A DNA stretch of 40,929 nucleotides, taken from contig JAEUWD010000016.1 in the NCBI GenBank assembly GCA_016786485.1, positions 1-40,929 on the forward strand, in the 5' to 3' direction. The position numbers and the translations under genes were made by a program. The DNA comes from Bacteriovoracaceae bacterium (GTDB lineage: Bacteria; Bdellovibrionota; Bacteriovoracia; Bacteriovoracales; Bacteriovoracaceae). The notes beneath the pieces were generated by a model that did not search any database, had not been told where the DNA came from, and was given only the letters and a program-made list of their open reading frames with translations. Positions 12,306 to 23,600 of the stretch are shown in pieces. Numbering within the stretch: position 1 is the first letter of the stretch; every line of letters begins with the position of its first letter.

Positions 12306-13643
12306 TCAAATTTCGCCTAGCGAATCAAGGGTTTCGATGATCTGTTTCCATTTTCCCTTGTCAGGAAACTTGCGTCGAATGCGGGCCATCGACTCTTCGA
12401 AGTTAAAATCATTACGGTTTTTTAAAAAGATATGCGCGAACTCTTCCGCAACCATGAAAACAATGGTCAGAGGCGAAAGACTTTGAGAAAAGTCGCGAGG
12501 GAAACCAACACCGTTATGTGAGCCATGATGTTGACGAATAATTTGGTCAGCACCGATCGGCATGTCAGGAATTTTGCTGACAATCTCAGCGGAGATCTGA
12601 GCGTGATGCATAATATTTTTGACATCTGCTTCTGTTAATTTAAGTGAATCGAGATCGAGTTGGCTATGTACTTTCACATGTTCTTCCTCAAGCAGAATAA
12701 TATCGTGAAAGAAAGACACAAAAGCTAATTTACGTTGTTGTTCTTCGGAACCCCATTCCATCTTGGCAATCATGTGGAAAGCTAAATATGTTGTCATCTG
12801 ACAATGTTGAAAAGCAAAACGTTGCGTTTGGCTTAAAAGATTTTTCATAAAATGTTTAAGTGCTTGCGAAGAGTTAATCATATTCATTGTTTCTTGAATA
12901 CAAACGTTGGCGACTTTAATTGTCTCTTCATCCATTGATAATTGTCTGCCGATATCTTCTTGCACTGAAGTCATCGCCGACTCAATCAGCATTGCTTTCT
13001 TTTCAGGCTCAGAGGTATTTTGCAAGCGATGAACTAATTGTTTAGTATAAAAATTGGTAAACTTTAAACGTTCCGTAGATGGAATATAAAGATTTTTAAC
13101 TCCTGCTCTTTGCAGACCTTCAATTTCTCTTGGTGAAAATTTCTGATTACGATCAAAAGCTTTAAAGTACATGCTGTTACCATTGGCTTCATTAGAACGT
13201 TTGAAAACATCACATTGAGTATGGTCTAGGTTTTTAAAATACTCTAAAGAAATCGGAAAAAATTCTGGAACGAGACGGTTCGCAATATCTTTAGCGGTAA
13301 TACCTAAAATTCGAGCAACAGATTTAACTAAAGCGCCCACTTCTGCGCGCGGATCAAGAATCATGGTGAACGGATGCATTTTTCGGTTTTCACCCAGCAC
13401 GATGATGGGAATGTGACCACGATCAGTATCGTGGAGAAAAACACTTAGATCATCCGCAGTATTTTCATCTCCAATCTTTTCTTTGGTGATAATAAGATCA
13501 ACCACTGGTACGTGTGAAAATAAATTAACAACATCTTGCTTATTTTTTTTAATGAGCGAATCAGTATCAGCATACATTTTAAGATTGAGAGAATAAACAT
13601 TCTCCAAAATAGGATCGTCCACAATAAGTATACAATGTCCCAT
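12306..13643 (-). CDS. Degenerate receiver plus HD/HD-GYP-like domain protein
   Basis: A 445-residue protein. Residues 1-110 look like a receiver (CILIVDDP at the start), but the phosphoacceptor position reads IITKEKI, with Lys instead of Asp, so it cannot be phosphorylated in the usual way. The C-terminal half has HD-GYP-type features: SFFHDIILL, IMHHAQISAEIV and QHHGSHNGVGFPRD, close to the HHE-DG-GYP signature. HDIIL replaces HDIGK, so activity on c-di-GMP is uncertain. ATG at 13643 is chosen because the protein then starts like a receiver, a G-run gives an SD, and an extended -10 upstream leaves a short leader; an in-frame ATG at 13679 would be almost at the RNA start. Confidence 0.78.
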   Translation of the reverse strand: MGHCILIVDDPILENVYSLNLKMYADTDSLIKKNKQDVVNLFSHVPVVDLIITKEKIGDENTADDLSVFLHDTDRGHIPIIVLGENRKMHPFTMILDPRAEVGALVKSVARILGITAKDIANRLVPEFFPISLEYFKNLDHTQCDVFKRSNEANGNSMYFKAFDRNQKFSPREIEGLQRAGVKNLYIPSTERLKFTNFYTKQLVHRLQNTSEPEKKAMLIESAMTSVQEDIGRQLSMDEETIKVANVCIQETMNMINSSQALKHFMKNLLSQTQRFAFQHCQMTTYLAFHMIAKMEWGSEEQQRKLAFVSFFHDIILLEEEHVKVHSQLDLDSLKLTEADVKNIMHHAQISAEIVSKIPDMPIGADQIIRQHHGSHNGVGFPRDFSQSLSPLTIVFMVAEEFAHIFLKNRNDFNFEESMARIRRKFPDKGKWKQIIETLDSLGEI

Positions 13644-13692
13644 GACCCCCCCGCCTACGTTCCACTTAACCGATATCATTGGACTAGCTTAT

Positions 13693-13701
13693 ATTATAGC
13701 A
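13693..13701 (-). promoter_or_regulatory. Extended -10 promoter of the HD-domain gene
   Basis: On the minus strand TGCTATAAT is a consensus extended -10. RNA would begin around 13686, about 43 bases before the chosen ATG. Confidence 0.6.
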
Positions 13702-13759
13702 CAGATTTAAGGCCTAAAACTGCTTATTTTGTGAATAATTTCAGTTAGTTATGGGTTAA

Positions 13760-14614
13760 TTATTCTATATTTAACTTAAACGGAATTTCGAGGATTTCAC
13801 TCTCATTATTGAGTAACAGAATGAGGTCTTTGGATTTAATGTATCGCAAAGTATTAAGCTCTTTAGGGGCTGAGCTTGGAATCGCAAAATTCTGATCAGC
13901 TTGCGTTTTCTTTTCTAATGGTTCTTGGAAGGCATAAAGATTGTTACCATCGGCCGACAAAACCAAGAGGTGTTTTTTCACGAAGGCCAAAGTCAGTGGT
14001 TGTTTACCCGTAATATCTTTAAAATTAAGTGAAACAAGAATCGCTGGTTTCTTATGAGGCATACGCGAATCAGCTTCAGAGTGAACGGCCGAAACAATTC
14101 CGTCTCCACGGGTGAACCAAATTTCTTTATTATCTGAATGATAAAAAATGGCACTGGCCGTTTGAATCTCATCCATATCGAAATAGTGACTCGGAACGAC
14201 GTTACCACTCATACTGCGATCAAAAACACGAATTTCTTGTCGTCCTAGATTATTCTTATTTAAAACCGCCACCATATTTGAATACGGACTTAAACTGACA
14301 CTTAAAATTTCATGCAACCCTGACTTCTCGCCTGAAATAAGATTTTGTTTTTGAATTTTATCTAAACCTTCGATTTGAATATAAAGCAAATTCTTTAAGG
14401 CCGTGACTTTAAATTTTTTGCCTTTCACATCTGTGATTTCATCGCGTGATTTTTCTGGCGCATGATTAAAAATCAACTCAAAACATTTTTTATCAACTAG
14501 ATTTTTACCTTTATAATCTTCACCATCTTGGATACACCCCTCTAAACTCACCTTCTGCGCCATGAGTGAAGTGTTAAACAGAAATAAAATCATTATGACA
14601 TATATTTTTATCAT
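13760..14614 (-). CDS. Secreted protein with propeller-like strands
   Basis: A 284-residue protein with a clear signal peptide (MIKIYVIMILFLFNTSLMAQ, cleavage after Ala-Gln region). Downstream are repeated blocks that look like WD/YVTN-type beta-propeller blades: LSVSLSPYSNMVAVLNKN, IFYHSDNKEIWFTRGDG, LTLAFVKKHLLVLSADG and LNTLRYIKSKDLILLLN. C27 and C44 may pair. The ATG overlaps the stop of the giant Ig-repeat lipoprotein gene (ATGA at 14611-14614), so the two are coupled; it may help secretion or assembly of that protein, but this rests on context only. Confidence 0.7.
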   Translation of the reverse strand: MIKIYVIMILFLFNTSLMAQKVSLEGCIQDGEDYKGKNLVDKKCFELIFNHAPEKSRDEITDVKGKKFKVTALKNLLYIQIEGLDKIQKQNLISGEKSGLHEILSVSLSPYSNMVAVLNKNNLGRQEIRVFDRSMSGNVVPSHYFDMDEIQTASAIFYHSDNKEIWFTRGDGIVSAVHSEADSRMPHKKPAILVSLNFKDITGKQPLTLAFVKKHLLVLSADGNNLYAFQEPLEKKTQADQNFAIPSSAPKELNTLRYIKSKDLILLLNNESEILEIPFKLNIE

Positions 14615-17600
14615 GGTTTCGATCCTGATACGGTTATTGTTATATCTCCACCAGTATCACCAGTGACTTGTAAATCAGCATTATGCGGGCCTGAAGCTGC
14701 TGGCACTCCACCAGTACCTGCTAAGAAAGTAACGGAAATTGTACATGTACCAGCAACTGGAATGGCAGCGCCGTTACAACCATCAACAATTGACCAATAT
14801 ACTCCTACCACAGGCGTGAACGTCGTTGTGGCACTGATAATAGCTACGTCACCAGTATTTCTAAAAACATAATCTTGTGAAGTATCAATCGCAACTGAAC
14901 CAAAACTTAGTGGGTCGGACGTACCATCTAAAACCAGACGACCACCACTGACAGCATAAGTATCTGTGTCTGTATTAGTCACAGCAGCACTATCAAAAAC
15001 TTGGAATGTATCATTCATACCACCATCAGCACCGACTTGAATGTCATAACAAATATCTGGAGCACAGGCATAGGGACCTGAGGTGATTATTGCGCCTGAA
15101 TTATTCGTTGAAAAATTAGCACCTACGAGAGGAGGAACACCACCAGCAACAACATAAGTGAAGGTGTCGTTACTGTTCATGCCACCCGGAGGTAAAATTT
15201 GAAGGGTATCGTAAACCACAGTCGTGCCCGACATACAAAGGGCCGGAGCCGCCATACCAGCGTCACGTGCTTGGAAAGAAACTGTACCGGCCGCGCTGTA
15301 TTGCAAAGTAGTGAATGTCGCGACACCAGCTACCGCGGCAACAGAACCACCAGCGATTGCTCCTGGACTTGTACCACCTGCACAAGCGGTATCCGTAATA
15401 TTAATGGTCGATGTCGCCTGAACGCCAGTTGTAATGCGGTTGTTATCAGCATCTAATAATTCAACCACAGGCTGAGTCGCAAAGTTTTTATTAATAGTTT
15501 CGTTGGATACTGGTTGAGTGGTCCAACTTAAATGATCTAAGACCCCGTGAGTAACATTAAAGTTTGCTGAGGTATCTGTGAAACCTCCTGAGGTGGCCAG
15601 TAAATTATAATTTGTTCCGACTTTATCTAAATTAATATCGTTAAAGGTTGCTAGACCTGCCACTGCAGCTTGCATTGCTGTACCACCCAGTACTGAACCA
15701 CCAGGGTTGGTATTAATACTTAAAGTAATATTGTCTGTATCAGCTGTGCGGTTACCATACACATCGATAATTTCGACGGTCATACTTGGTGCAATATTAT
15801 TATCTGTTGTAACATTGGAAGGTTGAGTAATAAATCGGATATCTGATTTGGCCGCAGGTGTAACATCAAAGAAGGCCGAGAGATCAATGGTTAATACACC
15901 AGAATTAGCTTCTAAGCGATAGCTTGGGAAAGCTTTGTCGATATTAATATTATTAAACGTCGCAAGACCTGCCACTGCAGCTTGAGTCAAAGTACCACCT
16001 AAAGTCGCTACTCCCGCAGATGGGTCCGTACTAAAGACTAAATTCACATTCGAAGTTGAAGTGGTACGGTTTAAATCCGCATCGAGAATCTCAACCGTGA
16101 TACTTGGAGCGATATTTGCGCCGGCCACGACGTTAGTAGGCTCTTGCACAAAACTTACACGATTATCGGCACCTGGTGTAACGTTAAAGGCAGCTGAGTT
16201 GACGGCACCGACTGATGGAGCTCTATCAGCTCTCAAGACGAAACCATTTCCGATTTTATTAATATCAATATCATTAAACGTTGCAACACCACCAACTGCA
16301 GCGCGAGTCACTGTCCCACCAAGCGTTGCACCAACTGAAGGGTCAGTGAAAATACTAAGTGTTACGTTGTTGGTGTCAGTCGTTAAATTAGCATTTGCAT
16401 CCAAGATACGAATCACCATGGATGGAGCAATCATGTTATCAGTTGTTACGTTACTTGGTTGAACAAACCAAGTTAAACTTGCTGCTGGTCCCGGAGTAAT
16501 ATTAAAGGTACTCGAGTTATCATTGAAAGCACCGTTAACCGCACGTAGGACAAAACCGGTTCCAATTTTATTGATAGTAATATCATTAAAGGTAGCAAGG
16601 CCCGCTACCGCTGCACGCGTAAGTGTTCCACCAAATGTGGCCCCAACTGATGGGTCAGTAAAGATTGAAAGCGTGATGTTCGCAGTCGAAGTCGTACGAT
16701 TTGACCAGGCATCGATATGTTCAACTGTAATGTTAGGTGCAATAACAACTCCCGCCACTTCGTTCGTTGGTTGTGAGACAAAACGCACATCCGCATTAGC
16801 TCCTGGAGTGATATCAAATGTATTACTTACATCCATCACCATGGCAGGTGAAGTTGCTCTTAATCGATAACCAGTGGCCGCGTTACGTAATCTTGCATTA
16901 TTAAAAGTCGCTAAACCTGTTCCGGCCGCTGTTGTCCGTGGATTCGTCACCACTAAATTGGCCGCATTTGGCACACCACCAGATGGGTCAGTATCAATCG
17001 CCAAAGTAATATTCACTCCACCGGCAGTATCAACGTTTCCATAAATATCAGTGATTCTGGCCGTAATACTTGGAGCATTATTCACATTAACAACCGCATT
17101 ACTTGGCTGAGTCACAAAATGAACTTCAGCATTAGCGGCTTTAGTAATTGTCTGGGCCGATGTGTTTTGTTGAAAAATCACACCATCATTAACATCAATA
17201 TGTCCTATGGCAACTGTGGCAGAAGCGTTATAAAAATTAAATCCAGTTACATCGACAGTCCCAGCGGCAGTCCATAAGAGTGGTCCAGCAACGGGAACAC
17301 TTGCCGTGTTACCTGCATCTGGCGCGTCTTGCACGCCCCCGTTATAATTAAAAGTAAAAGTACGACTGATTAAGAAACCCTGGTTACCAGAACCTGTATC
17401 ATTCATAACGTTGTTAGCAGCATCACGCGCAGTTAAGCGCCAAGTATGAGTACCAGCTGCTTCTGATGCGTTGACTGGTGCAAATAAATAATTATTAATC
17501 GTTCCGACCGCAGAGTTCCAAGCTAAGTTTTGCGTATCAGCTGCGGCAGTTGCAATACCTGCACCAGTGACACGAATTTCACAAATATGACCAACGTTAT

Positions 17601-20600
17601 AACCTAAGTCGAATAACTGATCGGTACTACTTGCGCTAAAATCTAAGGCCAATCCCGTAATATTTGCCGTTGCTCCACCGTCAGTCAGTGTTCCTGTCAT
17701 GGTGCCTGTGGTTGGAGCGGTATAACCATTATTGGCAACAAAAGCTAATGACATGGTAACCGGCGTCGCTGTTGTCGTTGGGTTCCCCCAAGTATCATGC
17801 ATAGTAAAGGTCACGACTGAATCTGCATCGGTTGTTCCGTTAGCACTTTCTGTTCCAGCAAAACCAACATGGCTGGCATGCACGTGATTGGCAGTACCTG
17901 GACTCATGACAACTGCATTCGTATTTGTCACAGAAACAGTTCCATCAGAAATGCGAATATTTCCTGCCAAGACGTTGACGGCAGCATCATAGAATGTGAG
18001 CAAGTTTGTGTAAGTAAATGTTCCTAGGGCCGTCCAAGCTTGTGTTCCAGCACCAGGTAAACTTGGCGCTGTACCTTCTGGTGAATTAAGTGCACCAGCA
18101 GACATATCTGTAATCGTCATAGTTAAAGCACTAAGGACAGTTTGATTAGCTGCACCGGTCATTATGTTTCCGGGAAGATCGTAAGCCGTTACCGTCCAAG
18201 ATTGTGCTGTCCCGGCAGTTCCAGTTAGTGGTGCATCTTTTTCAAAGGTATAACTCGCGACTGTTCCCGCAACTGAATTGAAAGTTAAATTTGTCGCCAG
18301 TGCGCCAGTTGTTGTGATCGCACCATTAGTCGCAATAATTTCCACGACATTACCAACAGTATAAGAGAGATCATGAATGCGTTGCACGGCCGTGGCACTA
18401 AAATTTAATGGAATGGTCGTAATATCTTGAGCTAAACCACCGCAACCATCACCATTGGCCGGTGAACAAGCTCTCAGTGTTCCATTTAATGCTCCGTAAC
18501 CACTCACTTTATTGAGAGCAAGATAACCAACTCCGATAAAAGTGGCATCGGTTGTATCGTTACCATAAACATCTTCGAGCGTGATATCAACCGCAGTCGT
18601 TGTTTGATTGGTTCCATTGGCACTTCCAGTAGCTGAAAAACCACCAGGCACCGTTGTCGTAAAATGATCAGCAACATTTGGTATAATATTAAAACGTGCT
18701 GTCGGATTAAATGGTCCAAGTGTATTTGTTGTATCGGTATAAGTGACATCACCAACAACATCATTACATAAACCCGATTCTGAATTATAAAAATTCCAAG
18801 TTAAGGTCGCAGTACCAGCAGCATTATAGACAACTGTACCGTTGGCCGGATCATTGGCCGCAGCAGTAAACGAAGCATTAGGCGCATCACACTGGGCATT
18901 CGTCGTAAAAGTATAATTGATGGTATTAAGTATCGCTTGTTCACCGATAAAATTATTGCCTGCACCGTCGAAAGCGGTAAGAGTATATGTTCTTGCAGTT
19001 CCTGCCACTAAATCCGTCGTAGCTGAAGGCACTAACGTATAGGAAGCAACTGAGCCTGTACTCATTTGCCATGCCACAACGACTGAAAGCGCATTATCAA
19101 TGGCAACTGAAGATGCTGTTGTAAATCCCCAGCGAACTGTATGTGGAACTTGATAACGAATATCATTAATCGTCACGGTTGCATTATTTTGTAAATCGAT
19201 AGTGGTAATACCAGTACCTGTGAGCGGTCCAACGTTAACTGCTCCAAAAATTCTCACTGGTAATAAATCCAAACTAGCATCGGCTGCGTTCCCAGTTGCG
19301 ACAGGGTTACCAAATTGATCGCGTGACTGAATTGTAAGCGCATAGTTTGTGGTATTGTCAGCTGTGCCCGTATTATTTCCAGTAAAGACGATATGATCCG
19401 CGGCATCCGGATTAACAGTTAAAGCAATTGTACTCGTGCCTGAAATAGCGCCACTATCAATAATGTCAATATTTCCAATCGCAATCACTTCTGCTAAACG
19501 CGGTACCACGTTGAAAGTTGCAACACCGCCGGCAAAGGCAACAGAAGGTGTGGTTGGTAAAGTTGGAGTATCGCCTTCTTGAGATGTCCCAAAATTCGTA
19601 ATCGTAAATGTTCGCGCATTTAAAGTTGCATCTAAACCTGTCAATGTATTGTTTGAAGCATCTTTAGCTGTCACCGTTAGCGCCAACGTATTACCGGCCG
19701 TCACAGGTGAAGCAAAAGTTATTTCATAATGATCAAGTGATCCAATCACCGCATTAAAAGTATAATCGAAAGATCGAACTGAGTTCATCGTCACCGAACC
19801 ACCCGTGACTCTTAACTCCATCGTTCCAAAAACATCATAAGTTAAATCACTCACGGTATGAGTACCACTGACTAAATTTAAGTTGGTGGTTGAGCCACCT
19901 AAGTTACCAACGGTTTGAGGTGTAATATGGAAAGGAATTAAATCAATATTTGAATCACCTGTTGCTATATTTCCGTAAATATCTCGTGCGGTAATCGTCG
20001 CGCTAAAAGTTGAAACACCATCAGCGTTAATAGCTCCTGGTGAAACTAAATTTGCATAATGATGAAGCACATCTGCATCGATAGTAATTGAGCCTGCGCC
20101 ACCATTACCACTATCACCTAGACCATCATTAACTGTGATCAAATTTTTATTAATACTTTCTTCCGCAAAAAAATTAAAATTTATTGGGTCAGAAACACCA
20201 CTGGTAAATGGAATGACGCCCGTATGATGCGAAGGTGCAATCGAATACGGCACAGGTGTGGTGGCAGCGGGAGAAGCAGTTGTAAAATTATATGTTCCAA
20301 GGAGCGCGTCTAAACCAGTTATCACGTTACCTGCAATATCATTGGCTTGTATGCGCGCTGTAAAACCTGCGCCGGCCGTCGCTGAGTTTGGAATATTGAT
20401 TAAACTATAACTTGTAACGGTATTAGCAACTGGTGTGAAAGTGGCCGTGGTTCGTTGGGCCGCAGGTGTCGTTACGGAACCTGTATCAGTTGCCACAATT
20501 TGAACCGCGTGTGAAACACCATAAGTTAAACCTGAATATGTGGCCGAAGAACCTGGTCCAAAGACTAAAGCAGATCCTCCGCCAATCGTTCCAACCAAGG

Positions 20601-23600
20601 CTTCATCAGCGGTACGAACCATACTTAAATTAACATTGGCACCGATCCCCGTTGTGGTTGGGTTACCCCACTGATCGCGCGCTTGAACTTCAACTTGAAA
20701 ACCACTCGCACTGTCTGCCACATACGGACCGACTGGATTGCGAGTTGCATAGTGATGAAGTGTATTTGGGTTAACGGTTAAATTGGCAGAAGTACCTGTG
20801 ACTGCACCACCTGTCGCGGTAATCGTAAAAGGCGTTGTCGTAACAGCATCGTAAACCGTGACGTTAGTCACTGTCGCTTGACCCGATGACCAGTCAGCTG
20901 TGACTAATGGAAACACACTTGGCGCCGTTCCTTCTGGAGAAGCACCGTTGGTGTGCGTGAAGGTATAAACGGCCAGTGGTGTATAATTGAGAACTTGATT
21001 TAAATCCGCATCACGTGCCGTGATTCTCACATTAAATGGAGTACCGGCCGTAACTGTGGTTGAGCCACCAACTTGTTGGACTAAGAAGTTAGTCGCTACA
21101 CCGTTGGAAATAGTAATAGCACCAGTGTTATCTGAGACAGCGCCAATTTGAGTTGTAATCGTACAAGTTCCAGGAGCTGTATCAGCATCAAAGTTCACTC
21201 TTTGAGTCGCAGTAATTGGCCCCGGAACTGGAGTTAAATCTCCCGCCACACAGTTACCGACTGGGGCGACTGCAGACCAATTTGAATTTTGATCACCTAT
21301 ATAATTTCCGGAATTATCATAACCAGCAGCATATAAGGCCAACGCTGTATCAGTCGTCATTGTTGTTGCAGCTGACACAGGAACACCACCATTATTATTG
21401 GCGGTACGAATTGACATGAAAGCTAATGGGCCCTGATTGACTGTGATGAGACCTGATAAGGCGGTTGTTATCACAAATGACGGATCGATTAGAACTAAAC
21501 GTGGCTCATCAGCAGCTTCCGTGTCATTAATTAATAAATTGTTTGCAACAGTTGCTGTTCCTGAAACAATATTTAAGTTCGTCGCTTTAAAAACACCAGG
21601 CGTGGTTTCAATTCTTGGCTGGGTATACGTTGGAGTAATTTCACTTGGAAGACTCGAATCCAGCACCGTCGAACCAATATAATTTAACTGAACCGGATAA
21701 GCTGCGTTGGTATAGTTGCTCGCAAAATTTCCATCCGAATCGTAGAGATTCACATTAAATGACCAGAGCGTCCCAGCGGTTTCGGTGAAGGCCAATCCAT
21801 CTCCACTACCGCCATCAATGCCCCATGATTTTGGAGCTCCTGGGACAATCGTAAATAAACCTGTGTTGTCACTAATTGCGCCCACGGTACAAGTTAGAGT
21901 TCCGGTACCAACTAAGGTTGGAGCAAACGTTACCGCGGAGACAGGACCAGCACCAGGAGTTACGTTACCACCTAGTACCATCACGGCCGCAGGTGCAGAA
22001 GTTTCGCTCCAGATAGCAGCTGCGCTATCAATTAAATAATTTCCGTAAGAATCATAGGTCGCACAATATAAATTATAACTATCATCCGCCGTTCTTGTTG
22101 CGGCAGTCGCCACGAAAGTATTCGCATCGCCACCTGCTCCGGCCGCAGCGGAACGAACTAAGTTATATGTATGAGCCGTATTATTAATCGTAAGGGGACC
22201 AGAATTTCCAATGAGTACTCCGTCATTTACCGTGAGGTCAGGATTTTCACTCGTTCTAAAGAATGTTGTGGTTGGACGAGGTGGAATTAAAACGCCTTGA
22301 GAAAAATTATAAAGTGCTCCGTTAGTAGGAATAGAAGGAGCATTCGCTGCCACTGGTAATGCCGCAGGTGGTACGGTGGCGGTTCCGGTGGTTGACCAGT
22401 TAAGTGGAAGGTTCGAACCATCGTAAGCCGTTGCTACGTTACCGCGAATATCGCGCGCTTCCAGTCGCACTTGCAACGGAGTACCAGCAGTGAAAGTGAA
22501 GTTACCTTCAGTTCCAAAGCCAGTAATAATAAAATGATCTGGAGAACCATCATCAATTGTCACAAGACCGGTGGTATCAGTGAGAGCATTGTAAGGTGGA
22601 TCGCCGACAACACTGATTGTTCCAGTATTAACAACATAGGGATCTAAACGAATAGTTTGCGTGTTTGTAAAATTAAATGGCGCCATGAAATTTAAGCCGC
22701 CATCAGGAAATGTTTTGCCCCAATCACCGGTAGCAGCAATACCTTCAATACAGTTATCCCAGGCATCGTAATAAAAACTGTACATGTACTCTGGATTTGG
22801 AACTGTGATGGTAAAGGTGGTGATCTCAGTCGAGTTACAAACGTTGGTATCAACGATGCGAATTTTTGTTGGTACGTTATCGAGAACTTGTAAATTGGCT
22901 GTATTATCAGCCACTAGACCTGAACCAGAAACATTGACGACAAAAGTGTCAGCACCGTTTTCTGAAGAGTTAAAAAGTGTCACAGGAAAAGTGGCAACAC
23001 CCGCGACAAAATTATGCAGCCCATCTGCCGGTAAACTCGCGGCCTGCGCAACTGGTGCGGGAGAACTTCCGTTGGTGGAAGTAAAGAAAAGTTCCATGTT
23101 ACCGTTGATGGTTGCATCAGGTAACGCCGCTGGCATAATCAACGCTTCAACTGTGATGGTGAATGGTACACCGGCAGTTGGCGTCGCCGTACTGGCAGTG
23201 ACTCGCCATTGAGTCGCTGTCCCGGTCACGAAAATGTTAAAGAAAACTTCTACCGTTCCTGTTGCCAAAAAGACTTTGGCCGAGATAACAGAAACACCTG
23301 AAGAAGCTCCCGAGTTAACCATCGTCTGAGCAAAACCACCCACATCAGTATTTGCAATTGGCGTTGCAAACGTGACGCTGGTTCCAGAGACAACTTCAAA
23401 ATAAACCGGGATATTTTCGACGTCAGCTAAACCAGTAATTTGCACTCTAAGCGGTAAGGTGAAGGTGGAGTTAAGAGGTGCAAATTGACCGTCGCCAGAA
23501 TTGACTGTTAATGTGACTGAATCGAGTTCGTTTGTGTCTTGATCGAGATTGATACCTTTCGAGCAAGAAGCGATAAAAAGGAGGATGAAAAGTGATGAGA

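Noticed and set aside
15199-15456. Plus-strand frames inside the giant lipoprotein gene, also 16061-16462, 16523-16870, 21437-21682, 21785-22039 and 22784-23212
   Set aside because: They are antisense shadows of a repetitive, biased coding sequence. They have no SD or family motif, and the opposite strand reads as a continuous 3,027-codon gene.
14663-17140. CRISPR array or DNA repeat element from repeated blocks
   Set aside because: Repeats are about 300 bp, imperfect and in frame; they encode protein units, with no spacer pattern.
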